Below, piece after piece: positions 11,050 to 23,700 of a stretch of DNA of 64,000 nucleotides (its first letter is position 1; each line of letters opens with the position of its first letter). A model generated the notes under the pieces. The model had not been told where the DNA came from and did no database searches. It saw only the letters and a program-made list of their open reading frames with translations. The position numbers and the translations under genes are program-made. This stretch comes from Pararge aegeria (taxonomy: Eukaryota > Arthropoda > Insecta > Lepidoptera > Nymphalidae), in assembly GCF_905163445.1 (NCBI RefSeq), contig NC_053191.1:10416001-10480000 (forward strand). Reading direction: 5' to 3'.

Positions 11050-14000
11050 CGTCTCACATCGCCATGAACATATTTATGAAAAATAAAATTGACGAACATT
11101 TATGATAAAAAGTAATATTGAATTAACATTTTATTTTCGTGACTCGTTAGGTGATGTTTTAGAAATTAAGGACATGACCTTCGGTTGTCTTGTGACCTGA
11201 CATTATAACGGACATTTAGCAAGAGTTCAGTTTCACTGCGAATCACCACAAGTCATACACTTAGGGATAATACATTTTATATTCCTACTTGTTATGATTA
11301 TTGGATACTGTCTTTCACAAATTACAACGTTGGTAAAGCAACTGCCAAGGTCACTTTTCAGTTAACATCAACCCTAATAAAATTATTTTACTTTAGACTT
11401 AACTTAAATTAAAGCATTTATAGTTTTGCTTGGTCGATTTATAAAGATGACCTGCTTATTTACTAAAGGATTAAAATCCTGTATTAATTATTTCAGTACA
11501 TTCAAAAATATTAAATATTTACAAAAAATATCCAATAATATTTACATAACAAATATGAACGAGGAAAGGACAATGTGGAGGAAGACAAAAGAAGAGTTCG
11601 ATGGTTGGTAGAAAAGATTGTACCTAAGCGTGTAAAAGGAGTCGATAATGAGGTGGTTGATACTCTGATAGCTAATATAGTTTTGAAAAAAAAACACAAA
11701 TAGGAAGACATCGAAGCAAAAAAAAAACGTGTAGACTGTAGGAACTCGCAAGATGCTATTTTCCTTATTGGCAGTAAATGAGTTTACTAAGTCTCCAATG
11801 TTTGTTTTCGTAGTAATACACAATTCAAAAACTAAGTTGCTTCACGATCGACGCTCGCGAAGTGAGAGTGCAGCTGATTAAGGCCACGGCCTTGTGCGCT
11901 GCCAAACATCATCGTTAGGAACATTCTGAACTGGATTCAGGTTGAAATTACTTGCTGGTCGATAACGGCCGTCGTTTATTTGCGATGGGAACACTATTGT
12001 TTAAAAACCGATCTTTTGGCTATTATGACTCTATAGTAACTGTTGCCAGCGTTCTTCACCCACGTTTATTTTTGTTTTTTCAAACTACGTTTGTTTACCT
12101 GGGATAAAGTTTGTTGGGGTAGCGTATGTTAGTCTCCGTCCTTTCAATTAACTCTATGCTAAAAATCAATTTAATTTAGTGATAGGATTAAAAGTTAGGT
12201 CGCGAGGGAAAGACAAACAAAGCCACTTTCGCATGTATAAAATAAGTGAGGAAATAAGGATGGATCATTTTCGCATAAAATGTAATTCCTCGAATGCAGG
12301 TGAGTAATTTTCTGATGAGAGCGGATTTTGCATTCAAAAAGCATTTTGCTTACGCTTCTCTTGGGCTAGTTCAAACTAGAAACCACTTAGATCATTTAAT
12401 TATTTATAAAGCCAAATTTATTATTTATTATTATACTGTTTCGGAAATTTTACTTCATAGTAGGTGTGATAAAAAATAATCAAAAATGTCATCGACCTAA
12501 AACTCTTAGGTAACTATATATATACAATTAAGTATTACAACAGCAAACTACAGTATTGGCGTTAATTAATTATCTACTTGATTACAATCAGGCATATCTA
12601 CGACGATCTACAAGGTACCTATACCTTCGGAAATGTATTTCAAACATTGTTCAACAAATGGTTTCCTTTAAAACCATTTTCATGTTAAACAGGTAGGTAC
12701 CTATTTGCAATAGGATTTTATTTTTTTGCTAATTCGGTTACGATAATCTTTATTTAATGAATAATTAGATTAGCATCGAAGACATTTTTATTTTGATAAA
12801 AAACAGGCATTTTGTTCGTTTAGAAAACATTAAGGCTTGACTGAACGCAGGTAAATGTCACAACCTTTCCTCGAGGTAACCTCTCGGCCTCGACTTATAA
12901 AATATAGTAACAGCACCTAATAGCTTATAAATTCAATGTCAGGACATAATTTATATATTTTAGTACCCCCATAAATTTTTGCGTGGTTATTCAACTTAGC
13001 TTTTTAACTGGCTTTTGCTAAATTAGCACAGTGCTAATAGTAAATTGGCTTATTGGCTTATTGGCTTATTATCATTCATAATAAATTACATGAAAACCTA
13101 CAATGAAGTGTTGGTTTTTCATTAAATATTGTAGAAGTTTCGTTAAATCAACCATTACAGATAGATCATACGAAGGTTATGTATTTTTAAATATTGCATT
13201 TCTTTCACATGGAAGGCAAAAAATATATCTGCGGTAATAGCTATTTTTGTCAATATGTATAATAAATGACGATAGATAAATATTCATTTATCGCAAATAA
13301 TAGATTTTTAACTGTGCTTTTAAATGTATGCTCAATGTTATATAACCCACCTTCGTATTTCTTAAATATTTATATTGCATTCAAAATTGTTGTATCACAT
13401 TTTGTGCCATACATTATAACTAATTCTGGAAAACTGCCCTATGATGTTCGAAAGTACCTGTCTGATTCATTTTTGATCAAATTAAAGATTTTGTTGATAT
13501 TTTGATTATTATATAAATAGATAAAAATTCTCTATAAATTTAAATAGTTTTTAATAATACATGGATCATAGATCTACTGTTATCATGTCTATTTGTGTAT
13601 CTACACTTTTGGAAAAAACTCTTGTTTCGTAACTCAGAAAAGTCAATCACCTAACGCACTAATGCATCATCTATCTTTAAGAACTTAATTTCTTACGTAA
13701 ATTTCTCATAAACGTATACAGTATTTATTATTCTGAATCCCAATTTGTATAGCGCCATCCGATTAGTCAAATTTCTACTAGAGTCTTGATTAGTCATAGA
13801 AAACGGAATTATAAGTTCGCCCTAGGCTTTTGCCATTAGTAAAGTCGATAACTAATACATAAGTTATGTGATTTTCAAAAGCGTTTTGTTATTAGTCCGC
13901 CATTTTATGCAGCTGCCAGTGTTAATAGTTATTTTTTTCTTTCATATTTTGATTTCGGATTTTTCTTACCAAGCCTCAGGCGTTATTTTCATGAACTTGT

Positions 14001-14080
14001 GAAACATGATGGTATGAGAAACGCATTTTGAATCTTACAAATCTATCTACTCCACATTGATGTACGTTAGTCTCACTGAA
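11050..14080. other. AT-rich non-coding DNA, little recognised
   Basis: No exon or clear repeat was seen. A triple 8-mer (attggctt) occurs at 13044-13067. The short frames at 11426-11611, 12294-12479 and 13266-13505 have no recognisable features. Confidence 0.45.
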
Positions 14081-14084
14081 CTCT

Positions 14085-14345
14085 CACGGAAACGGCTGGA
14101 CTGATTTGTCTTATGTAGGACTTAAAATATTCGTGGTAGTCTAAGGAAGGTTTAAACGGTGAGAAAAAAACTAACAATGAAAGTAATATTATTATACGAG
14201 TATATTCTTCTGTACTTGTGTTTTGCATCTAAGTCCTTCTAAACAGCTTGACCGATTGTGATGTATTTTTGGGTTTGTGTTCAATGGGTTTCTAGTTGGT
14301 TTGGAAACACAATTAGACCCGGCAGATGGCCCTGCTTTACTGGCA
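14085..14345 (+). repeat. Helitron-like fragments
   Basis: Two blocks of the type 'acggctggactgattt' and 'cagcttgaccgatt' are the sort seen in lepidopteran non-autonomous Helitrons. The ends were not found. Confidence 0.25.
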
Positions 14346-15458
14346 CGACGACTAATAAATAATAGAATTTCGAAATACGTCAAACAATTTATGTTTATTT
14401 AGAATATCTTTATTTACTATATTATGTTACACTTGCGTAGGTTTAAAATTGCAATTACCTAAGCCTCTGTATAGTTTTTAGCGTTTCTGCTTATTAACAT
14501 TTGGTGCACGCATATAAATCTAATTAGCAACACGAATACTCGTCCGTATACTCAAACCTACTTCCTTGGTTAATCATTTAAGAATTCAGTGTTGGATTAA
14601 GATGCGATAAGACTGAGCAATAATGTTTATTTCTACTTGTTTACTGACAAAGCAACGGTGTTTGAGCATTCATTATTATATTTAATCAATGGTTGTAATT
14701 TTTTATTTAGTTATGTAGGTAATATTTAACTAGGATTAACTATAACAAAAACCTGGCAGAACATTGAGATTTTAAATTTTTCATCATTATTTTGTAGCGA
14801 AATTCAATTTTTAACCGTTTTTATCACTTATATATTTAATTTGTTATCTTGCATCACTAGCTACCCTCATACTGTTATTTTGCAGCACTAGTGGGTATAA
14901 TGGTGTTACGATTAGAATGTCACAGATAATCCTTCCTTCCGTAAGTTATTTATCAAAAACATTGATTAAAATGTTAAATCTTTTCGTGATAGGTACAATA
15001 CAAAATACGCTCAATCCATGTGGAATAAAAACCTATACCCGATCGACCAATCCCGATAAATGGTAAAAAAGAAAAATTTCTAATGTTATTTATTTTACAT
15101 CATCAAGTACGATACTATATCAAATGATCTTTAACAGTTTTTATTCAACTTTTTATTGTAGTTTGCGATTCGCTTCGTTTCGCTCGACGTCAGGTGTTGA
15201 CTTAGTCATTTTTTTTTATAAAATCCACCTTATGACATTAAACTAAGGTTCATAATGTATTTTTACATAAACAGGACCTTTCTGAATTGTATTGTAGAGG
15301 CGATCTAACACAAAGAAATGTTGTTACCCTGAGAGTCAGCACTGTCTAAAGTTCTAACTTAACGTTTAACGTCAGATTATTCATTAATTTAACGTTTATA
15401 CCGTAGAGATAATAATAATCTCTGAAATCATTCACTATCTCATGATGATTACACTTAT

Positions 15459-15695
15459 TTGCCTACAACACTACGTATCGCTCCCAATATTGGATACATT
15501 TTTAGCCGTTCCCTTGAGCTAGTTTTTAAGAAGGATCAAAAAACTAAAGTCCATATTGTTAATTTGTGTGAAGTACCAGGGCAGCATAAACCACAAGCAG
15601 ATGAAACGGTCCGCCGCACCGCTGCACCGTTAAAACATCTGCTTCCGTCATATGCTCTCCTAAACACGAGTGGCCCTTCGGATAGTGTGCTGAAT
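15459..15695 (+). CDS. Candidate coding exon of unknown identity ending at a GTAAGT donor
   Basis: An open frame on the + strand runs to the donor GTAAGT at 15696, leaving 79 codons in phase 0. The last 40 or so codons (about 15575-15695) are GC-rich compared with the flanks and read P-G-Q-H-K-P-Q-A-D-E-T-V-R-R-T, then an Ala/Pro/Leu-rich stretch ending D-S-V-L-N. Possible acceptors lie at about 15508 (after 'tttttag') and further in. There is no ATG at the left end (the frame starts at TTG), so a first exon would need another start. I recognise no domain and it does not resemble the BICDR coiled coil. A decayed transposon frame is the main alternative. Confidence 0.3.
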
Positions 15696-15964
15696 GTAAG
15701 TTGGAAATTCAATGTCACTTTATTTTGGGTTTCATATTTAAAATTTTAAAATGCATCGGTCGTTTCTTTCTGAACAGATAAATGCATTAAATAACATCGA
15801 AATCGACTTCCGTGTATTATGTATTTATGTTCTATGTTGAAAGTATGCTGTTTACTAAACGATTGCACTTATTTCGGGTCATTTGCCGTTTAGTATTAGA
15901 GGTTTTTGATATTAGTAAGAGGAGTTTAAACTGATAATTAAAGCCAATGTCATAATTTATCGTT

Positions 15965-16165
15965 TGGAGTGAGTTTAGCAGTAGTAGAGTTTTTGGTTAC
16001 AAAGCTCGTCCGGGGAAATAATATCGACATGCTTATTTTTGTAGCATTACAGTACATAAGGCTTAGCACCTCTCAAATTGATGGACACAGGGCGGCATGT
16101 CGCAGGACGTGCTCCTTGCATGCTCTTCTTTCTTTTTCGGATGCACAGTTGCGTACCTGAGAGGT
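15965..16165 (+). repeat. Decayed copy of the composite repeat at 43.87 kb
   Basis: Blocks 'aaagctcgtccggggaaata' and 'atcgacatgcttatttttgta' correspond to 'gagctttttcggggaagttc' and 'tatcgcctcgcttatttctgt' at 43.90-43.95 kb. It ends near 'gcgtacctgagaggttgc'. Confidence 0.35.
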
Positions 16166-16720
16166 TGCTACGGCGTCACCGGGGGAGTGGGGCGAGCGCG
16201 AGAGCTCGTCATGAGAAGAGCACCAGGGCTCGACGGCATCATGCTCTGTGAAGTGTGGGTCTATTTATGGACGACAGTTTTCCACTTACCATAAGATAGT
16301 GGCCTATCTTATGTCTGCTTCGTATGTCAATTATAAAAAAAAAAGAGTTCGTATTGAATACGAAAAACAAAAACATTCATCATCCGTGACAGTAGGGAAC
16401 CTGAATAAATAAGATTATTATTAGCACATCTCTCTGGTCTCTCCTGCCAACCAGTAATATAGCAGTGGAAAAGATCGTATCCGTTCTTAGTAGTTAGACA
16501 TAGGGTAAGACCGATATAGCCATGCAGAGTCTGGTTTAAATTGTCGAAATGGTGCTCGATAATTTTTATAGATAGTTAGATAAATGGATTACCTTATTTG
16601 CAATAAAACAGAAATAAACAGGAGAAGTAAACAAAAATAGCATTCAGTATTGATAGCCAAAGGCGGTATAGTATAAGAAAAGTTTAAAGAAATAACTAGC
16701 AGTGATAACAAAAATAAATA

Positions 16721-16915
16721 CACTAGCTTTCGCCCGCATAAGTACTTATAAGAAAAAAAGGATGCAAATTATAACCGTACAAAATTTTGTCAAGATCGAT
16801 TCTGCTTAGGTAACAAAATTTATGAATTCGCCTTTTTTGTTATCTGTTTGTTTGCTACCTGTGTACTAAACAACCAAACAGACACACTTTCGGATTCATA
16901 ATATTATGTGTGTTA
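16721..16915 (-). mobile_element. Non-autonomous Helitron fragment
   Basis: The low-coordinate end 'cactagctttcgcccgc' is the reversed Helitron 3' terminus (GC-rich stem then CTAGT). The 'cataatattatgtgtg' at the other end resembles the family's 5' end. Confidence 0.45.
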
Positions 16916-17154
16916 ATTTATTTTTATGCCTTCAGAAAAATAATCAAGATTATATATCTTCCAAGGGTACGTTAAAACACTTAAAAATGAATAAGCAACA
17001 AAATTGCACCACTATTGCAGTTCTCGGTGCTCATTACCAAACCCTGTGGAATTAAACTTATCACAGTAGAGACTGTCGGGCAGCGGCACTAATCGATAAT
17101 TTCAAGGCTTCGATCATTATTTATACAATCTAATAGATTATCCGTTATTGATGG

Positions 17155-17285
17155 TTTCTGACTGAGTCGTTTATTAACTAGTCTGCTCAACTTCGGATCA
17201 CGAGGACCTGAGTTCAATCCCGGATTAGTCGAACAAATTTTCAGGCCCGATTAGGAATAAACCGACCTTGACGAAATTATGTTTA
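17155..17285 (+). mobile_element. tRNA-derived SINE fragment
   Basis: 'ctgctcaacttcggatcacgag' followed by the B-box-like 'gagttcaatcc' is the head of a SINE type common in Lepidoptera. The body is short and decayed. Confidence 0.4.
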
Positions 17286-17957
17286 AAGATAGCTGGCTGT
17301 TTATACATAATTTCTACAAGATCGGTTTGGATTTCGAGGATTCGATTGATTATAATTTCGGGCGTAAAACAGTTCAATACAAATCTTCTTATGGCACAAT
17401 CAATTTAGTAATAGGACTACTAAATGACTGACTTTAGAATTACAGGGTAGGTTATACTTTGGATTGGATTGATAATTAATTTAGGGCGTAAGTCGTGCAC
17501 TTATAACAGAAGTTATTTTTTAATTTTTCGAGTAAAACCCGGGTGCTTTATCGGAGCAATTAGTATTATTATTTACTATGTGACCTGAAAAAGCACCCTA
17601 GGACAGGATAGGTTTTATGTACAGGATGCAAGCTATAGTATATGTCCTTTATTGGTGTATTGTCTGCTATGTTGTATTGGATAGTGTAGCACAGGCTCGC
17701 AACTCGCACTTTTATCAGACGCGTCCACTTTGGGCTAATATTGCGTGTACAATGTATGCTTGTGTTTTGATGTGTATGTAATATTATTAAACAATTAGAT
17801 ATTATAATATATAATGTATATTATAAATTCACAAACACTACAATTAGGATCAGTTTAGTGACCGTATGTAACTAACAAACACATTTCGCATTAATTAATA
17901 TAAGAAATACCTGCTGTGGTTTTGTAAATCAGAGCTCAGCAGCACCTTCAAATACAT

Positions 17958-17999
17958 ATGGATCAAAAAAGGTATCATACGCGTTCGCAAAGAAGGTGA
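17958..17999 (+). pseudogene. 13-codon basic mini-frame upstream of the LINE ORF
   Basis: ATG at 17958 opens 13 basic codons (M-D-Q-K-R-Y-H-T-R-S-Q-R-R) and then a stop. It may be a remnant of the element's 5' region or chance. No ORF1 is evident upstream of the large frame. Confidence 0.2.
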
Positions 18000-18125
18000 A
18001 AAAGAAAAAGCGATAATAATTCGGTCAAGCGTTGACGTTAAAAATCTAAAATAACTTTATTTCGATACTTATTATAATACTTACTATTTTAAACCTATTT
18101 ATAGTAACTAATTCCTAATACTGAA

Positions 18126-21089
18126 ATGAATTTAAACCTAGATAGCTATAAGGAAGATATATCCGAAGTGTCAGATTGTAAAAACCTACAAAACTTTATC
18201 GATTATATACCTTCTAGAACAAATCTGTTATGTATTCACATAAATATTAGATCTATAATTAAAAATTTCACATCGCTAGAGCAATGCATTCAACAATGCT
18301 CAAATACTCCCGATGTTATCGTTGTCACAGAGGCTAATATATCCGACTCATTAAGTCGTTTATATAATATTCAGGGGTACGAAATGCACACAGAGCTGCG
18401 TACTGGACGCAAAGGAGGTGGGATAATTATATATATTAAGAAAAAACACAAATTCACTAACAAAATTTATAAATCAATACACTTTGAACTCCTTTCTGGC
18501 CAAATTACTACTTCATTGGGTTACACCGCCACTCTGTGTGCAATATATAGACCACCAAGTCAGAGTAAGCATTTATTTACTGCGGAACTTAGCACATTTC
18601 TCAGTAAAGTCGAGCGAAATAAAGACCTATTTGTGTTAGGAGACATTAACATAGATTTAAAATCCAACTGCCCTATAAAGCATAAATATAGCACTGTTAT
18701 GTATGGTCACGGCCTTGTGTGCGGGATCTCAGAATATACGCGTATAGAACTATATAAAGACAAACTAACTAAGTCATGTATTGATCACATTTTCGCTAGA
18801 TCCCGCTCACAAGAAGTTTACACGGCAGCGCTCGGAACTTCTCTGGCCGATCATCGCGCTATTGCATTCGCATGCATTGGACCACAGCGGATACAGGATG
18901 TTCCGAAATTTAGAATTACATATAACAATAAAAATCTTTATAAATATCTTGATGAAATAGATTGGCAGCCTATTAAGAATATTATATGTCCCTATGAAAT
19001 ATATAACATAATAATAAATAATATTAAATCGTGTTATAAAAAATCGGAAATTAAAGTAAGAAATTATGACAGACATAAATGCACTACTAATTCATTTAAC
19101 ATAAATAATAAAATTAAAAACGCATGCGCCCATAGAGATAGGCTTTTTATGCAGTGGCTTAAAGACCCTGGTGATAAAATATTAAAACTTAAATATAATA
19201 AATCAAGAAATTATGCTAATAAAATAATCCAAAAAAATAAAGATAATAAAATAAAAGCAAAAATTATTGAGAATAAAAGGAACCCAAAAATATTATGGCA
19301 AATACTCAATGAAATTACGGGTAGAATTAAACAATCTTTAGATAATATAATATTAAATGCACTACAAAATATACATACTGATACTAAAGAAATTGCAAAA
19401 AAATTTGCAATAAAATTTTACGAAAATGTTAAAAAGATTATACCAAATTGTAACACTACACTACTAGATAAATCTACTTATGCTCATCCCGCTAATGTTT
19501 CAATGCGATTCAAAAAAGCAACACCTGCAACAGTCTTAAAGATAATAAAATCATTAAGATGCGATAAAGCGCCAGGTTTAGATGGCGTGAGAGCATTGGA
19601 CCTAAGACATATAGGCCAAAAAATATTACCAGTTTTAACAAAGCTGATAAACGCATCAGTCCAAACAGGAGAATACCCAGTTGAACTAAAATCTGGTATA
19701 GTCAGACCGGTCCATAAAACCGGAAGTCGTAAAGAATATGAAAATTACCGACCCATAACGATTCTACCTACAATTAATAAAATTATCGAAAAATTTATAG
19801 GTAACCAAATATCTAAATTTTACGATGATAATAATATCATAAACGACACCCAATATGGATTTCAAACCCAAAAAAGTACAACCCAACTACTCTCTAACTT
19901 CACTAACACAATTTTTAAGCACCTAAATGTAAAACAACATATACTTATAGTATTCATTGATTATAGTAAGGCATTTGATACACTACGGCATGATGTTCTG
20001 TTGGAAAAGCTTGATGATTGTGGCATAAGGGGACCTCTAAAAAACTGGTGTAAAAACTATTTAAAGGAACGATCATACCAAGTTAAAGTTGGAAATGAAT
20101 TAAGTAGCAGAATGCCTGTTGCAGAAGGTACAGCACAGGGATCAGTATTAGGACCGTTGCACTACATAACCTATGTCAATGACGCCACTGGGTTGATTAA
20201 AAATTGTGAAATTTACCAGTTTGCTGATGACACATGTCTTATAGCAGCGGGCGAGAATATAAATATAGCTCTTCTGAAACTGCAAACCGATTTTAATTTA
20301 CTAACTAAGTGGTCTCATGACATGGGGCTTGTGCTAAATGCAAGAAAGACGAAACTAATGTATATCAGCTCCAGTCAAAACAGAAGTACTGTAACTCCTT
20401 ACCTGATTGCCCATAGCCATGCGTGCCTACATGCTACCATAAATCCGTGTAATTGTGGTCCTGTTGACTTGGTTAGTTACCATAAATACCTTGGTGTCGT
20501 AATTGACGATCGTCTTAAGTGGACAGCACACATAAACCACGTGTGTGATAAATTACGATCCATGTTGGCAAAATTTACTCTTATAAAAAATAGAATTCCT
20601 TATAGTATACGCTTATCGCTTTACAAAGCTCTTGCCGAATCAACTATTGCCTATGGTCTTAGTAGTTATGGGAGAACATGTAAATCACATTTAGATACCA
20701 TTTACCAGCTCCAAATGCGCTTGCTAAAAACCGTTGTACCATACAAAAAAGTCAAAAACAATTTTAGAGGTAATTACCATGAATTATTCTCGTACTGTAA
20801 AATCATGCCAATACACGATAAAATTAAATATACCTTATTAATGGAGAACTTTTTCAAGAAAAATCTCCAAAAGCAGATTAAACTACCAATAATAACGCGC
20901 AGTATGTCAAACGCCCAACTCATTATTCCCCAAAGTAACAATTTGTACGGAAGGCAGACCCTGGATTGTCTAGTGCCGACTTTGCTGAACAGCTTGCCTT
21001 ATAAACTAAAACAGAAAATAAACTCTAAAAACATAAAGGAGAAACTTAAAACATTTTTCTTTCAAACTAATAAATGTAATAATAAATAG
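18126..21089 (+). CDS. Intact endonuclease/reverse transcriptase ORF of a Jockey-superfamily (CR1-like) non-LTR retrotransposon
   Basis: This single 987-codon frame without internal stops makes the enzyme that nicks target DNA and reverse-transcribes the element RNA. The N-terminal APE-type endonuclease shows H-I-N-I-R-S (N40), V-T-E-A (E69), Y-R-P-P (141-144), G-D-I-N (D173, N175), S-C-I-D-H-I (D220) and A-D-H-R-A-I (D242, H243). The usual Ser of the S-D-H motif is Ala here. The reverse transcriptase follows: A-P-G-L-D-G at about 481, motif A F-I-D-Y-S-K-A-F-D (D612), Q-G-S-V-L-G-P, the catalytic F-A-D-D (D701, D702) and K-Y-L-G-V. All catalytic residues are present, so the copy could be recently active. 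No ORF1 or gag zinc knuckles were found upstream, so either it is a single-ORF lineage or the copy is 5'-truncated. The exact clade (CR1, L2, Daphne) is uncertain without a tree. Confidence 0.92.
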   Translation: MNLNLDSYKEDISEVSDCKNLQNFIDYIPSRTNLLCIHINIRSIIKNFTSLEQCIQQCSNTPDVIVVTEANISDSLSRLYNIQGYEMHTELRTGRKGGGIIIYIKKKHKFTNKIYKSIHFELLSGQITTSLGYTATLCAIYRPPSQSKHLFTAELSTFLSKVERNKDLFVLGDINIDLKSNCPIKHKYSTVMYGHGLVCGISEYTRIELYKDKLTKSCIDHIFARSRSQEVYTAALGTSLADHRAIAFACIGPQRIQDVPKFRITYNNKNLYKYLDEIDWQPIKNIICPYEIYNIIINNIKSCYKKSEIKVRNYDRHKCTTNSFNINNKIKNACAHRDRLFMQWLKDPGDKILKLKYNKSRNYANKIIQKNKDNKIKAKIIENKRNPKILWQILNEITGRIKQSLDNIILNALQNIHTDTKEIAKKFAIKFYENVKKIIPNCNTTLLDKSTYAHPANVSMRFKKATPATVLKIIKSLRCDKAPGLDGVRALDLRHIGQKILPVLTKLINASVQTGEYPVELKSGIVRPVHKTGSRKEYENYRPITILPTINKIIEKFIGNQISKFYDDNNIINDTQYGFQTQKSTTQLLSNFTNTIFKHLNVKQHILIVFIDYSKAFDTLRHDVLLEKLDDCGIRGPLKNWCKNYLKERSYQVKVGNELSSRMPVAEGTAQGSVLGPLHYITYVNDATGLIKNCEIYQFADDTCLIAAGENINIALLKLQTDFNLLTKWSHDMGLVLNARKTKLMYISSSQNRSTVTPYLIAHSHACLHATINPCNCGPVDLVSYHKYLGVVIDDRLKWTAHINHVCDKLRSMLAKFTLIKNRIPYSIRLSLYKALAESTIAYGLSSYGRTCKSHLDTIYQLQMRLLKTVVPYKKVKNNFRGNYHELFSYCKIMPIHDKIKYTLLMENFFKKNLQKQIKLPIITRSMSNAQLIIPQSNNLYGRQTLDCLVPTLLNSLPYKLKQKINSKNIKEKLKTFFFQTNKCNNK

Positions 21090-21379
21090 CTGGAACATCC
21101 TGTGTAAAGTTTACTCAAACGATAAAGTGCGATATGTAGAACTGGTTGAAACGCGATCATTATTTTTTATATTTTTTTTTTTTGGAACTACCCGTCATAT
21201 ATCATATTTTGTATGTAGCTTTAAAATACTGTACCTACTTATAATTCCGAGCGCTTAATGATGAATACCGGTGTACGGATAAACCCGTCTGGGTTTTTGT
21301 TACGCCGTAACAGATATTGTTATGTTAACATAAAAAATGTATATTTTTCATTAATAAATAAATAATAAATAAATAATAA
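21090..21379 (+). mobile_element. 3' UTR and tail of the LINE at 18.1 kb
   Basis: About 250 bases of untranslated sequence are followed by a tail of AATAAAT/AATAAT units (about 21351-21379). This short-repeat 3' end is typical of Jockey/CR1-type LINEs. No target-site duplication was established. Confidence 0.65.
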
Positions 21380-22680
21380 TTTTAGTATGGATTTTATATG
21401 TAGTACTTTGTGTAGCTTAATATACATTTACTGAATATCTGATGAAAATCTTTGAAAGTAGATCTTAGAGTACACAATCAAAGACAAAACCAAACACTAG
21501 CAATCTATGCAATAGTTTTGTATACATTTCTCAATCATGTTTTTTAAATCTACCTTCTGTTTATATAAATAGCTAAATAAGTTTAAAAAATCTGCATACC
21601 GAAACCGTTCTATTAACAGTTATTTTTATAGGTAGTTTTCTAAGTATCTACTCAGGGGTAATTAACTTATTATTAAATGAAGTTCCTAAGTTCCGTTAAG
21701 GTAATTAAATATTGCGATTACGCTTAATTAAAAAAAACTTCCTCGTTAAGAAGTTAACTAAAGACAAAGAAACACCGAACGAATCGTTGTCATGTTTTCT
21801 ATCGACATTGTGGCCATGAAACGTGGGTTGGTAATTATTTCCGATCGTCTAGCAAAATGTAGATTATTTATTGTATTTCAAAAAAAACAAGTCATATAAA
21901 ACGAGGAACTTGTAATATATTTCGTTTTGTCTGTATCTCTGTAAGACACAACCCCTTTATTAGGAAGCATTTGCGATTTCATCTAGGTTTTAATGGGTAC
22001 TTTTAAAAGGACTCATAATCTAACCATATATTTTGTTGATTATGAAACAGGATCACCTCAGTGGATTTTAATTCGTATACCTATGTACTTCAAGTATAGA
22101 GTTATTTATTTAGATTTTTTTACTTATGCCAGTATTTCAGTTACGCTCAAACTCCGCTTTATTCAATAGGACTAATCTTAATTCGAACCTGCGAACGTTT
22201 CTATTTCATAGTTTTTATTTATGACGTAAGATTGCAGTGTTCTTACAAATAAAATTAAAGTCATATGAGCTACGATATATTAAGCCGACATTATGAAATA
22301 ATAAGCCGACCGTTTTAAGTATATGTTTTATTATCTTCTTTGTGTGTAATGCTATTAATATTAAAGCTTTAAAATTTGATAGGAATTAAATGATCCGAGC
22401 GTTCCTTTATCGGTTTATCGAAACACGCTTATTTTATGGCCAGAGCGGTGTCAGATCGTGAGAAAAGAAATATAATAGGTATACTTCCTCATACATTCAG
22501 ACTCGTGGAATCACAGACAATTGTTTATGATCGACTCTATAAACATAGCAATAAAGCCTACCAACTTGAGGGCGCCAAGAGTTAAGCAATCTAATTTCAA
22601 AGTATTATTCTTAGTAAGTAGGTAAATGAGTCAACAGCTTCTTTTATTGAAATATAACAGTGTTTAAATGCATTAACTGT
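21380..22680. other. Non-coding AT-rich DNA
   Basis: I see no exon or repeat with convincing ends. Confidence 0.45.
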
Positions 22681-22689
22681 CTGATTGGT

Positions 22690-22945
22690 AGGTAGGTATA
22701 TCTAGTTGTTAGCGGGTTCGACTAGGGATTACGAGTTCTTGGGTTTAATTCCGGGTGAGGCAATAATAAGTATTGTTAAGAAGCTCAGAGTTAGGATGTT
22801 GGTGGGGAACACTCTCGTGCCTTGTATATCAAAAAACCGGTCGATCCCGGTTATTATGATTAACAGCCAAACAACAGTATGAGACTAACCCTTCTGACGG
22901 AACTGAAGTGGGCCTGCCACTGATTCAGTAAAATAAAAAAACATA
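22690..22945 (+). mobile_element. tRNA-derived SINE copy
   Basis: The head 'cgggttcgactagggattac' with B-box-like 'gggtttaattcc' is followed by a body that includes 'ctctcgtgccttgtatatc' and 'actgaagtgggcctgccactg'. It ends in an A-rich tract at about 22930-22945. It belongs to the same broad type as the fragment at 17.16 kb. Confidence 0.5.
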
Positions 22946-23127
22946 AACAAAGTGTCTTCCAAACAAACGTCTCGTTTAAGTATGAAGAAAAATCATTCTA
23001 TACCTACTTCCAAAGCGATAGCGCATATATCATTGATAAAGAAACGATAAGGACTTTAGTAGATATACCTAACTAGGTACATTTCTAGCAACATTCAGAA
23101 GGTACTATTAGAGCGAATATCTTATAA

Positions 23128-23552
23128 ATGACTAGCTTTTGCCCGCGGCTTCGGTCACGTTAAGTTTAATTTTTTATTTGGTAAATTTTAACTACAAAGG
23201 TTAAAAAAAATTCTTGCTGCTAGTGGAAAAATATGAATGTAAAATGCATAAAAAATCAGAAACTTTCATATATATTTTCATCCCCTATTGGAATTTTCAA
23301 AATTTGTGAAACACGTATTTCTTAATTTAAATCGAGATTCTAAAATGAAAGTTTACTGGATGTAACTTGAAAATAAATTGATAAATGAATGAAACTTTCA
23401 TCCCCCATTTAACCCTCTTAGGGTTGGAATTTCCAAAAATCCTTGTGCAAAATTTCTGCCCGATTCGTCAAGTGGTTAGAGCTGTGCGTTGATAGATCAG
23501 TCAGTCAGTCAGTTAGTCATTCAGTCAGTCACCTTATATAATAATAGATAAA
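23128..23552 (-). mobile_element. Non-autonomous Helitron
   Basis: The low-coordinate end reads 'actagcttttgcccgcggct', the reversed Helitron 3' hairpin plus CTAGT. The high-coordinate end 'cttatataataatagat' fits the 5' terminus. A (CAGT)n tract lies at 23499-23530 near that end. No protein is encoded. Confidence 0.6.
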
Positions 23553-23700
23553 AAAAATAGACCTGACACGAGAGTGATGTAAATCAAAGTTTTGAAAGAA
23601 GTCGAAAAGAATGCGTGTATTAAGTAAAATTATAATTGAATCATTTACCTATTTAAATAAGGCCTTTCAATAAATTCATTTAGATGAATTCAATAAAAGA

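Noticed and set aside
18807..19076. 89-codon - strand frame inside the LINE
   Set aside because: Antisense shadow of the endonuclease/RT frame.
23495..23530. (CAGT)n run as a CRISPR-like or regulatory array
   Set aside because: A simple microsatellite inside a Helitron. CRISPR arrays do not occur in animal genomes.
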